Program-made: the position numbers and the translations under genes
Shown: positions 8,711 to 16,028 of the stretch, piece by piece
How the letters are laid out: every line of letters begins with the position of its first letter
Numbering within the stretch: position 1 is the first letter of the stretch
Notes under the pieces: generated by a model
What the model was told of the DNA's origin: nothing
Databases searched by the model: none
The model's input: the letters and a program-made list of their open reading frames with translations, nothing else
DNA from: Candidatus Aphodousia gallistercoris
GTDB taxonomy: Bacteria > Pseudomonadota > Gammaproteobacteria > Burkholderiales > Burkholderiaceae_F
Assembly (NCBI GenBank): GCA_018714185.1
Contig: DVNT01000060.1
Span: 1 to 52,622, forward strand
Direction of reading: 5' to 3'
DNA length: 52,622 nt

Positions 8711-11700
8711 ATGCTTTCACAGTTTTGTATCCGCCGGCCGATTTTTGCCTCCGTGATGTCGATTTTGATCGTCATCGCCGGGCTTGTGGCTTCCCGCGTT
8801 TTGCCGCTTTCGCAGTATCCGGATATTTCGCCGCCGAGCGTCTCGGTATCGGCTTCTTACGAAGGGGCGGATGCTCAGACGCTTGCCCGTACGGTGGCCG
8901 CACCGATTGAAGACCAACTCTCGGGCGTGGAGGGGCTGCAGTACTACACGACTTCCATTCGCTCAAATGGCGACGTGCGTATTTCCTGCGTCTTTGAAGT
9001 GGGCACCGATCCGAATGACGCCATGCTGGAAATCAATAACCGCGTGCGCACGGCCGAACGGCGGCTGCCTGAGACCGTGCGGCAAAACGGCGTCTCGGTG
9101 AGAAAGCGCTCGGAAGAGACGCTTTTGATGATGGCGCTTACCTCGCCCGACGGCTCGATGAACACCACGCAGCTAGCCGACTACGCCAACCTCAATATGG
9201 TCGATGACCTAAAGCGCATCCCGGGCGTGGGCGACGTGAGCGTTTTCGGTAATGTGCAAGGCGCCATGCGCATTTGGCTTAATCCGGACAAGATGGCTCA
9301 GTTGGGCGTGACGGTGCAGGACGTGGAAAATGCCGTGGAGATGCAAAACCGGCAGTATGCGGCTGGCCAAGTGGGCGCAGCGCCCACCGCTGACGACCAG
9401 CAGCTTTTTTATACCGTCACGACCGAAGGGCAGCTTCTTACGCCCGAGCAATTCGGCAACATTACCATCCGCTCGGACGGCCCCGACGGGCAAATCCGCA
9501 TCAAGGACATTGCCCGCGTGGAAGTGGGCAAAAGAAGCTACACGTCTTACAACCTTTTAAATGATCAGCCCGCCATCACCGTGGGCGTTTACCTGCAAAC
9601 GGGCGCTAACGCCATGGGCACGGCCGAACTTGTGAAGGCCGAAATTGACAGGCTGGTGGCCAACTTCCCCGAAAACCGCATTGCGCATACGGTGACCGAT
9701 GATACGACCGTTTTTGTGGAGGCCTCTTTAAGCGAAGTAGGTAAGACGCTCATTGAAGCGGGTCTTTTGGTGCTCATTGTGGTGTACGTCTTCTTGCAGA
9801 ACTGGCGCGCGACGATCATTCCGATGATTGCCGTGCCGGTTTCTTTGATCGGCACCATGGTGGGGCTGTGGCTATTTGATTTTTCGCTGAATACGCTCAC
9901 GCTTTTTGCCATGACGCTTGCGATCGGCATTGTGGTTGACGATGCCATTGTGGTGTTGGAAAACGTCGAGCGCATTATGGTAAGCGAAGGGCTCGGGCCG
10001 AGGGCGGCCGCCAAAAAGGCCATGAAAGAAGTGGCCGGTGCCTTGGTTGCCATTGTACTTGTGCTTTCGGCGGTGTTTGTGCCGGTGGCCTTCTTGGGCG
10101 GGATGGCAGGCGAACTCTACCGCCAGTTTGCCATCACGATTACGATTTCGGTGGCGCTTTCGGGCTTTGTGGCTTTGACGCTCACGCCCGCGCTTTGCGC
10201 TATTTTGCTCAAAAACGAACACAAGGAACCGGGCAAATTCTTCTCGGCGTTTAACCGCGGCTTGGGGCGCTTGACGCACCTCTTTCAGCGCGTGGTGGGC
10301 ACCGCGCTGCACCATCGGGTGATAAGCGGCATCATTTTGGTGTTGGTGGGGCTGGCCTGCTGGGGCATGGTGCAGATTACGCCGACCTCCTTTGTGCCGC
10401 GCGAAGACCAGGGCGTGGTGCGCATGTCGCTTACTTTGCCGGAAGGGGCGTCGCTAAACCGCACCGAGCACGTGGCCGATGAGATTCAACTTAAGCTCGG
10501 GAAGATCGAAGGCGTGGAATCGGTTTTGACCTTGACGGGTTTTGATACGGTGGCAAACGACGTAAGGCAAAATGCCGCGACCTTTGTGCTGAAATTAAAG
10601 CACTGGGATGACCGCAAAAATACCGCCAACGACGTGGTGCGCGAAGTACAGGCCATCGGCAACAGCCTCACCGAAGGTACGGCGGTTGCTTCAACGCCCG
10701 CGCCGATTCGGGGGCTCGGGTCAGCCGCCGGTTTTACGGGTTTTTTGCAGTCGCGTGAAAGCGATGATCCGCTTTTGCTGCAACAAGTCTCCGAAATGTT
10801 TATCGACGAGCTCTCGCGCTCGCCGCTGCTGACGGGCCTTCGTGCCACGGCTAAAGCCGAGTCCCCGATGCTTGCGATCCAAGTCGACGAGGCCAAGGCA
10901 ATGGCCATGGGCGTGGATATCAGCGATATCTACGGTACGCTCTCAGCCATGATGGGCAGCACCTACATTAACGACTTTACCCGCAACGGCAAGATTAACC
11001 GCGTGATCATGCAGGCTGATACGAAGTACCGCATGACCCCGGATGACCTGGGACGCTCGTGGGTGAGAAATAGCGCCGGCGACATGGTCCCGATGTCTAC
11101 CTTGATTTCTTGGGAAAGAACGTCGGGTTCGGAAACCCTCTCGCGCATGAACGGCTACTTGGCCGCGCGCTTCATGGGCGAAGCTTCCCACGGGGTGAGC
11201 TCGGGTGAAGCCATTGCCGAGGTCGAGCGCATTGCCGAGGAAGTTTTGCCTGAGGGCTACGCGATCGGCTGGATCGGACAGGCCTTCCAGGAAAAGCGCT
11301 TGGGCTCTTCGGCGGCAACCGCCTTTATCTTCGGCATCATTGTGGTGTTTCTTATTTTGGCTGCCCAGTATGAGCGCTGGTCGCTGCCGATTGCGGTGGT
11401 GCTTGCCGTGCCCTTCTCGGCGTTGGGCGCCCTCTTGGCTACGTACCTTCGGGGCATGTCAAACGACATTTACTTTCAGATCGGGCTTTTGGTGCTCGTG
11501 GGCTTAACAGCCAAAAATGCCATTTTGATTGTGGAATTTGCCGCGCAAAAACTCGAGCAAGGTAAGAGCGTTTTCGATGCCGCTCTCGAAGCCGCTTCCA
11601 TCCGGTTGCGTCCGATTTTGATGACGTCGCTTGCCTTTATTTTGGGCGTATTGCCCTTGGCGATTGCTACGGGCCCGGGCGCGGCGGCGCGCCAATCAAT

Positions 11701-11884
11701 GGGCACGGGCGTTTTAGGCGGGATGCTCGCTGCGACCTGCATTGCCATTATCTTTGTGCCGGTGTTCTTTACTTGGTTTGTCTCTAAGAAACCCGTGCGG
11801 CGCGATGATGACGATGAAGAAACAGAAGCTGCCTCACCCTTTTTAAGCCATCCGGAAAAGCCGGATGAGCCGAAAAAGCCGTAG
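8711..11884 (+). CDS. RND multidrug efflux pump, inner-membrane subunit (AcrB/MexB, HAE-1 type)
   Basis: Proton-driven pump of 1057 residues with the AcrB layout: one TM helix, a large periplasmic loop, six helices, a second loop, then five helices. Proton-relay residues are present: the Asp pair at 410-411 in VVDDAIVVLENVER, and Lys935 in VGLTAKNAILIVEFA, matching E. coli D407/D408 and K940. The start MLSQFCIRRPIFASV is typical. A strong GGAGG lies just upstream of the ATG. A terminator follows, so no outer-membrane factor is encoded in the operon; a TolC-like protein elsewhere would be needed. Confidence 0.95.
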   Translation: MLSQFCIRRPIFASVMSILIVIAGLVASRVLPLSQYPDISPPSVSVSASYEGADAQTLARTVAAPIEDQLSGVEGLQYYTTSIRSNGDVRISCVFEVGTDPNDAMLEINNRVRTAERRLPETVRQNGVSVRKRSEETLLMMALTSPDGSMNTTQLADYANLNMVDDLKRIPGVGDVSVFGNVQGAMRIWLNPDKMAQLGVTVQDVENAVEMQNRQYAAGQVGAAPTADDQQLFYTVTTEGQLLTPEQFGNITIRSDGPDGQIRIKDIARVEVGKRSYTSYNLLNDQPAITVGVYLQTGANAMGTAELVKAEIDRLVANFPENRIAHTVTDDTTVFVEASLSEVGKTLIEAGLLVLIVVYVFLQNWRATIIPMIAVPVSLIGTMVGLWLFDFSLNTLTLFAMTLAIGIVVDDAIVVLENVERIMVSEGLGPRAAAKKAMKEVAGALVAIVLVLSAVFVPVAFLGGMAGELYRQFAITITISVALSGFVALTLTPALCAILLKNEHKEPGKFFSAFNRGLGRLTHLFQRVVGTALHHRVISGIILVLVGLACWGMVQITPTSFVPREDQGVVRMSLTLPEGASLNRTEHVADEIQLKLGKIEGVESVLTLTGFDTVANDVRQNAATFVLKLKHWDDRKNTANDVVREVQAIGNSLTEGTAVASTPAPIRGLGSAAGFTGFLQSRESDDPLLLQQVSEMFIDELSRSPLLTGLRATAKAESPMLAIQVDEAKAMAMGVDISDIYGTLSAMMGSTYINDFTRNGKINRVIMQADTKYRMTPDDLGRSWVRNSAGDMVPMSTLISWERTSGSETLSRMNGYLAARFMGEASHGVSSGEAIAEVERIAEEVLPEGYAIGWIGQAFQEKRLGSSAATAFIFGIIVVFLILAAQYERWSLPIAVVLAVPFSALGALLATYLRGMSNDIYFQIGLLVLVGLTAKNAILIVEFAAQKLEQGKSVFDAALEAASIRLRPILMTSLAFILGVLPLAIATGPGAAARQSMGTGVLGGMLAATCIAIIFVPVFFTWFVSKKPVRRDDDDEETEAASPFLSHPEKPDEPKKP

Positions 11885-11907
11885 GGTGTGCTTTTTGTGA
11901 AACAGGC

Positions 11908-11944
11908 GAAAGTGGCAGGGGTGAGTTCCTGCCATTTTCGTTTT
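11908..11944 (+). terminator. Rho-independent terminator of the RND efflux operon
   Basis: GAAAGTGGCAGG (11908-11919) pairs with CCTGCCATTTTC (11928-11939), nearly perfectly, followed by GTTTT. It lies 24 bp after the pump stop codon. Confidence 0.72.
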
Positions 11945-11968
11945 GGAAGTGCCAGTAAGTTCTCTAGG

Positions 11969-12769
11969 TTAATAAAAACGAATGGGGGAGGCTAAATTCT
12001 TTAGTAGTGCAATGACGCTCCAAGCTGTGGATGTGCTCGACTTGGGGTTTCGTGAATCGGGCTTTGAGGAGATCGTGATCTCCGCGCTCATAAGATCGTT
12101 TTTAATTTGCAAATGATGGGTGTTCACTTCCGTTGTCGGATCGCTTTGAATGGTGACTTGCACCTGATCCGGATTAGTGGCTAATGTGGCGACGACCGCT
12201 ACATTGACATTTTTAGGAAAGCCTTCGATGGCGTCCTTAACGCTTCCGGTAAATACCGTGACCTTTTGATCTTCAGGAAGGTTTTGCCCTTTCAAATAGG
12301 GAGCTCCGTTTAGACTTTTGGGGGCTTTGGTGTTGCCGATGGATAATTGGGCATTGCCCATTAAGGCAAACGTTTGCATGAGATCTAACCCGCCGATTGC
12401 GCCATTCGGAATATAGAGCCTGCTGCCTGCAAGGCGTGCCGCTTCAATAAGCTGTTCTTTAAAGCTTTCGTCGGCTAAGGCGCCGGCAGAAACGGCGACC
12501 AGGTCGCAGCCTTGGGACAAAATCTTTTCACCGTATTGCTTTAAAGCGTCGCGGCCTGCAAATTCCACGACAATATCAGGGTTTGTTGCTAAAAGTTCCT
12601 CTGCGGAGTGAACGGCCGTGACTCCGATGGATTGGGCTAGTGTTTGGGCGTGCTCAAAGTGATTAGCCAGCAAGCTCGTAATTTGGTAGTCCTTAGATAA
12701 AAGCTTCACGGCGTTTTGGCAAAAAATCGTCCCGAGTGCGCCGCAGCCGATGACCGCAATGGTTCGCAT
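11969..12769 (-). CDS. nadX: L-aspartate dehydrogenase
   Basis: NAD(P)-dependent enzyme of 266 residues predicted to convert L-aspartate to iminoaspartate, which can feed NAD synthesis. Visible motifs are the N-terminal dinucleotide fold MRTIAVIGCGALG, the IPNGAIGGLD substrate loop, FPKNVNVAVVATLA (core of the AspDH active-site region), and the C-terminal NPKSSTSTAWSVIALL. The frame opens at 12787, but AAGGAG lies inside that extension, immediately before the ATG at 12769, so the shorter start is better. No nadA or nadC is adjacent. It faces away from the AAA ATPase gene across a repeat-bearing gap. Confidence 0.85.
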   Translation of the reverse strand: MRTIAVIGCGALGTIFCQNAVKLLSKDYQITSLLANHFEHAQTLAQSIGVTAVHSAEELLATNPDIVVEFAGRDALKQYGEKILSQGCDLVAVSAGALADESFKEQLIEAARLAGSRLYIPNGAIGGLDLMQTFALMGNAQLSIGNTKAPKSLNGAPYLKGQNLPEDQKVTVFTGSVKDAIEGFPKNVNVAVVATLATNPDQVQVTIQSDPTTEVNTHHLQIKNDLMSAEITISSKPDSRNPKSSTSTAWSVIALLKNLASPIRFY

Positions 12770-12870
12770 AACCTTCTCCTTGGTCATTATTTCTAAATGC
12801 TACTCTTCACTTATGAATATGGCAGCATCTTTTAGTGATGTGTTAGTTTCTCACAGATTCTATGAGTTAC

Positions 12871-12950
12871 CCATAGATATACCAAGGTATCCCTGGATAT
12901 CCGTTGATATCCATTGATATCTATTGTTATCCATCGTTATCCCATGTTAT
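12871..12950. repeat. Eight-unit 10-bp degenerate tandem array (TATCC-type)
   Basis: Eight consecutive 10-bp units, consensus about CCATTGATAT, lie in the 306-bp gap between divergent nadX and the AAA ATPase gene. TAT recurs at exactly 10-bp spacing (12878, 12888, 12898, and so on to 12948). Three adjacent junctions give GATATC. The spacing equals one helical turn, so the motifs face one side of the DNA. It could be a multi-site protein-binding array or a bent segment. The rest of the gap shows no gene. Confidence 0.75.
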
Positions 12951-13075
12951 ACCTCCGTGTGATGATTTGTCCTAACGCCGGCAATGCGTTGCGCGCCTAC
13001 TGAAAACCTTCTTAATGATCTTCGGCATCCGTTTTAATTTAAAATTTAGCTGTAATTTTTTTACGGGACCAGGAG

Positions 13076-14209
13076 ATGCTGAAATCGTTTCAGGTTAAAA
13101 ACTTTAAGCAGTTTAAAGATTTGACTCTTGACTTATCCAGGGTAAGAGATTATCGATTTGGTGAGGATTTAATCTGCCATGCTCCCCAAGGCGACCTTGT
13201 AAAAACGGCGGTCGTTTTTGGTCGGAATGCTTCCGGCAAGAGCAATTTATGCCTTGCTATCATGGATGTCACTTTCCATTTATCCGATAGTAAAGTTGGT
13301 ATGGATAAGTACGATTTCTATTTGAACGCAGATTCGGAAAGTAAAGTCGCAACATTTTGTTATCACTTTTATTTAAATGGCGAGGACATTATTTACGAAT
13401 ACGATAAAGAAAGTGTCGATAAAGTGGTCCGTGAAGTCATTACGGTCGGTAATCAAATTGTTATCGAAAGAAATGGGAAGGAGGTTAATTTTTCACCGGA
13501 AAACGCTGATAAATACGGGTTTCAATCTTTGCAGTGGGATAGCTTTAAAGAGCAGCCGCTCTCCGTTTTGAAATTTATTACTCGCAATGTTCCTTTGACT
13601 AAGAATAATCCTTTGCGGCAATTAATGAATTTTGCAACACACATGTTGCTGTTTACTCGAGTTGATTTCGGCAATGCATTTATCAGTCCGGCATTCAAAG
13701 TGGAAAAATTGCACGACTATATTTGTCGGAACAATTTAATTGATGATTTTCAGAAGTTTCTCAAGAATGCGGCCGTGAACGAAGAGATTGTGGAAAAGAC
13801 GAACGATCAAGGCGAAAGACTGCTTTATTTTAAGCATAAGAAGGATATCCCAATGGTATCGGTAGCTTCAAGCGGTACCCAAGCGTTACTGTTACAGTTT
13901 TACTGGTTGAATGAAATTTCTCGGAAAACAAGTAAGGCTTCTTTTGTATTCGTTGATGAATATGATGCGTTTTATCACTATGAATTGGCTGAGAGAATTT
14001 ACACCTTAATGAGAAAGAATTGCCCTGTACAATGCATTCTTACCACGCATAACACCAACTTAATGAGTAATAAAAATGGACGTCCGGATACCTTCTTAAT
14101 CATTACTCCGGACAGAGTGCAAAGCATGGCTGATTTGACGCAACGCGAGGTCAGAGTAGGTAATAATTTAGAAAAGCTTTACATGGCCAATGAGTTCAAT
14201 GTCAAATAA
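13076..14209 (+). CDS. AAA15/AAA_21-type ATPase (COG1106-like)
   Basis: ATPase of 377 residues with an SMC/ABC-like head. MLKSFQVKNFKQFKDLTLDL is the typical N-terminal strand. Walker A is GRNASGKS (49-56). SSGTQALLLQF resembles the ABC signature region. Walker B is FVFVDEYD (Asp294, Glu295), and the H-loop is TTHNTNLM. Relatives occur in abortive-infection and restriction-linked systems, often with an RloB-like partner (family knowledge). No partner gene is seen here. Base composition is AT-richer than its neighbours, suggesting transfer. GGAG abuts the ATG directly, an unusually short spacing. Function is unassigned; a defence role is inference. Confidence 0.8.
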   Translation: MLKSFQVKNFKQFKDLTLDLSRVRDYRFGEDLICHAPQGDLVKTAVVFGRNASGKSNLCLAIMDVTFHLSDSKVGMDKYDFYLNADSESKVATFCYHFYLNGEDIIYEYDKESVDKVVREVITVGNQIVIERNGKEVNFSPENADKYGFQSLQWDSFKEQPLSVLKFITRNVPLTKNNPLRQLMNFATHMLLFTRVDFGNAFISPAFKVEKLHDYICRNNLIDDFQKFLKNAAVNEEIVEKTNDQGERLLYFKHKKDIPMVSVASSGTQALLLQFYWLNEISRKTSKASFVFVDEYDAFYHYELAERIYTLMRKNCPVQCILTTHNTNLMSNKNGRPDTFLIITPDRVQSMADLTQREVRVGNNLEKLYMANEFNVK

Positions 14210-14254
14210 AAAATTACCGAAGGAATAAAAACAGAAGTCGGCATTTTCAAGCAA

Positions 14255-14400
14255 CTACAAAAATGTGGATTGTATTCGTTGTTGCGTCAGGGGATTGCTT
14301 GAATGAAACGCCGTATGAGAAACCGCAGGTACGGTATTGTGGGAGGCAGCAGACTATACCCCGCCACCTTCCCGATGTGGTCAGGAAATTGAAATCTAGG
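14255..14400 (+). other. Possible group II intron RNA remnant
   Basis: The segment contains GCCGTATGAG, then a short interval, then GTACGGTATTGTGGGAGG, and later ACCCCGCC and TTCCCGA. This resembles the CCGTATG...TACGGTTCTG stem and following G-rich/CCCGA pairing found in bacterial group II introns near their reverse transcriptase gene. The resemblance is from memory. No reverse transcriptase and no domain V hairpin were seen, so it would be only a fragment. Confidence 0.3.
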
Positions 14401-14402
14401 AT

Positions 14403-14434
14403 GTTTTCTCTTAAAGCTTCGCTTAAGAGAAAAC
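14403..14434. terminator. Hairpin between convergent genes
   Basis: GTTTTCTCTTAAAGC (14403-14417) pairs with GCTTAAGAGAAAAC (14421-14434), a 14-bp stem with a single bulged A. It overlaps the stop codon and last codons of the minus-strand nucleotidyltransferase. No clean T tract follows on either side, so it may be a bidirectional terminator or an RNA-stabilising end. Confidence 0.5.
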
Positions 14435-15184
14435 GTAGCGCCTGAAAATCGCGTTGATTTCAGCCTCAGAGGCCGGGATCTCTTCTTCTTTGCCGATGTA
14501 ATTCGCTTGAATCGACTCGTCAATAAACCGGTCCAAATCCGGCATTCGCCGGCCGTACTCTTTTTCTAAGCCGTTTTGCTTTTGAATTAAGAGCGCTTTC
14601 AAGGGAGCTGCCATATACGGGAAGAATTCATCGGCAAAAGAAACTAACTCGCTAATGCAAACGGGCGGCAATTGTCCGAAGCGGTTAATCCATTGCGAGC
14701 ACAAAAGAGGCCTAATAACATAGAGATATTTCTTAAGCCAAACGCTTTCGCCTTGAAGATAATCCCGGTAATTGCCTTTAGCCATGCCTTGGTAGCTAAA
14801 AAAGAGCTTTTGTAGCGAGATGTAGTTGTTGGCAAGAGCCAAGAGTTCACCACAAAAGCTCGCGTTAGGAACATATTGAATCGGCGAGCGAAGCCATTCA
14901 AGCAAATTGCTATTGGCTTTGAGCATGAGTTTCAAAGCTTTGGAAAGATCCCAACCGTTAATATCCCAGACGGCATCCACGGGTTCTTCAATAACGTCGC
15001 GCACAGGGTACACCGATATGTAATCTTGGGGCCTGCGTACGTACAAAAAACGGATGTCATAGTCTGAATCTTTGGACGCGAATCCCCAAGCCCGCGAGCC
15101 GGATTCACACGCATACAAAATCTTGATGTCATGCGTTTTTTCCAATTGCAAAAGCCTTGCACGGATTTCTTCGGTAGTTAGCAT
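14423..15184 (-). CDS. Nucleotidyltransferase superfamily protein (COG3541/YcgL-like)
   Basis: Protein of 253 residues whose N-terminal third has the polymerase-beta nucleotidyltransferase signature. Gly-Ser at 29-30 in CESGSRAWGFASKDSDYDIRF is followed by two catalytic Asp residues (41 and 43), and a third acidic position is probably Asp74 in VDAVWDINGWD. The C-terminal part is helical and follows the predicted-nucleotidyltransferase family COG3541. Substrate is unknown. It starts 17 nt after the pflA stop on the same strand, so it may be transcribed with pflBA, although it is convergent with the AAA ATPase. A direct link to either is not shown. Confidence 0.75.
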   Translation of the reverse strand: MLTTEEIRARLLQLEKTHDIKILYACESGSRAWGFASKDSDYDIRFLYVRRPQDYISVYPVRDVIEEPVDAVWDINGWDLSKALKLMLKANSNLLEWLRSPIQYVPNASFCGELLALANNYISLQKLFFSYQGMAKGNYRDYLQGESVWLKKYLYVIRPLLCSQWINRFGQLPPVCISELVSFADEFFPYMAAPLKALLIQKQNGLEKEYGRRMPDLDRFIDESIQANYIGKEEEIPASEAEINAIFRRYVFS

Positions 15185-15201
15185 CCCGGCGTCCTTTTGT
15201 T

Positions 15202-15948
15202 CTACGAAAGTGTGTCAATCGGAATAATTTTAAGAATCTTTTTTGCCTTTTCTTCGCTTGCTAGGCTCGGCGGATCCACGCCTTCGAGTTCATAGGTCAG
15301 ACCCAGCTCCTTCCACTTATAGGCGCCGAAAGTGTGATAGGGGAGGACCTCCACCTTTTTGACGTGCTTGAGGCCGGCGATAAAATCCGAGAGCTTTTGC
15401 AAGTCGCCTTCGTTATCGGTGTAGCCCGGAACGAGAACATGCCGAATCCACATGTCTTTGCCGATTTCGTCAAGGTACTTGGCGCAATCCAAGATAGAAC
15501 GGTTGCTGTGCTTGGTGAGCACGCGGTGCTTGGCATCGTCAATTTGCTTGATATCGAGCATGACCAAGTCGGTCACATCCATTAATGCTTTAAATTTCGG
15601 TAAAAAACTGTCCCGATGGCTAAAGGGCTGCCCGCAAGTGTCAATGGTGGTGTGAATGCCTTCTTTTTTGGCCAACGTAAAAAATTCGAGCATAAAGTCA
15701 AGCTGCAGCAGCGGTTCGCCGCCGCTTACCGTAATGCCGCCTTCTTCTCCCCAATAGGAGCGGTACCGCAGGGCAAAATCAAGAATTTCCCGAGGACTTT
15801 TTTCTTCGCCGATTCCCGTCTTCCAGGTATCCGGATTGTGGCAATAAAGGCAGCGCATCTTGCAGCCCTGAAGAAAGAGCACGAAGCGTACGCCTGGGCC
15901 GTCGACCGAACCGAAGGTTTCGTAAGAATGAACAAATGCATTGGTCAC
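15202..15948 (-). CDS. pflA: Pyruvate formate-lyase activating enzyme
   Basis: Radical SAM activase of 248 residues that installs the glycyl radical on PflB. The [4Fe-4S] motif C-x3-C-x2-C is at Cys29, Cys33 and Cys36 (QGCKMRCLYCHNPDTW). GGITVSGGEPLLQ is the GGE motif contacting SAM. The start is GTG at 15948, preceded by AAGGAG at a 6-nt spacing; the next frames give no better choice. It follows pflB, separated by a terminator-like hairpin that may lower its expression relative to pflB. Confidence 0.95.
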   Translation of the reverse strand: MTNAFVHSYETFGSVDGPGVRFVLFLQGCKMRCLYCHNPDTWKTGIGEEKSPREILDFALRYRSYWGEEGGITVSGGEPLLQLDFMLEFFTLAKKEGIHTTIDTCGQPFSHRDSFLPKFKALMDVTDLVMLDIKQIDDAKHRVLTKHSNRSILDCAKYLDEIGKDMWIRHVLVPGYTDNEGDLQKLSDFIAGLKHVKKVEVLPYHTFGAYKWKELGLTYELEGVDPPSLASEEKAKKILKIIPIDTLS

Positions 15949-15960
15949 GGAAGGCTCCTT

Positions 15961-16004
15961 AAAAAGAATAGGCCGGCTTTCCCAGCGCTTTGGAAAAGCC
16001 GGCT
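15961..16004 (-). terminator. Intercistronic terminator/attenuator between pflB and pflA
   Basis: On the minus strand GCCGGCTTTTCC, a loop of about 8 nt, and GGGAAAGCCGGC form a long stem, followed by TATTCTTTTT. It lies 24 nt after the pflB stop and before pflA. Partial termination here would give much more PflB than its activase. Confidence 0.7.
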
Positions 16005-16028
16005 TGTGCGATCAGTTAATGCGAAGCG

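Noticed and set aside
12871..12950. DnaA-box cluster / replication origin
   Set aside because: Units such as TTATCCATC and TTATCCCAT resemble the DnaA box TTATCCACA in only seven or fewer positions, there is no dnaA or dnaN nearby, and the strict 10-bp spacing is unlike usual origins.
12871..12950. CRISPR array
   Set aside because: Units of 10 bp without spacers and with changing sequence do not fit repeats and spacers of a CRISPR locus; no cas genes are present.
14263..14445. A 60-residue plus-strand frame after the AAA ATPase
   Set aside because: It covers the intron-like segment and the hairpin, has no ribosome binding site and no protein-like composition; a partner protein of the ATPase is not supported.
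13076..15184. Retron or reverse-transcriptase-based defence system
   Set aside because: An OLD-like ATPase near structured RNA-like sequence recalls some retrons, but no reverse transcriptase (YxDD motif) is present on either strand in this region.
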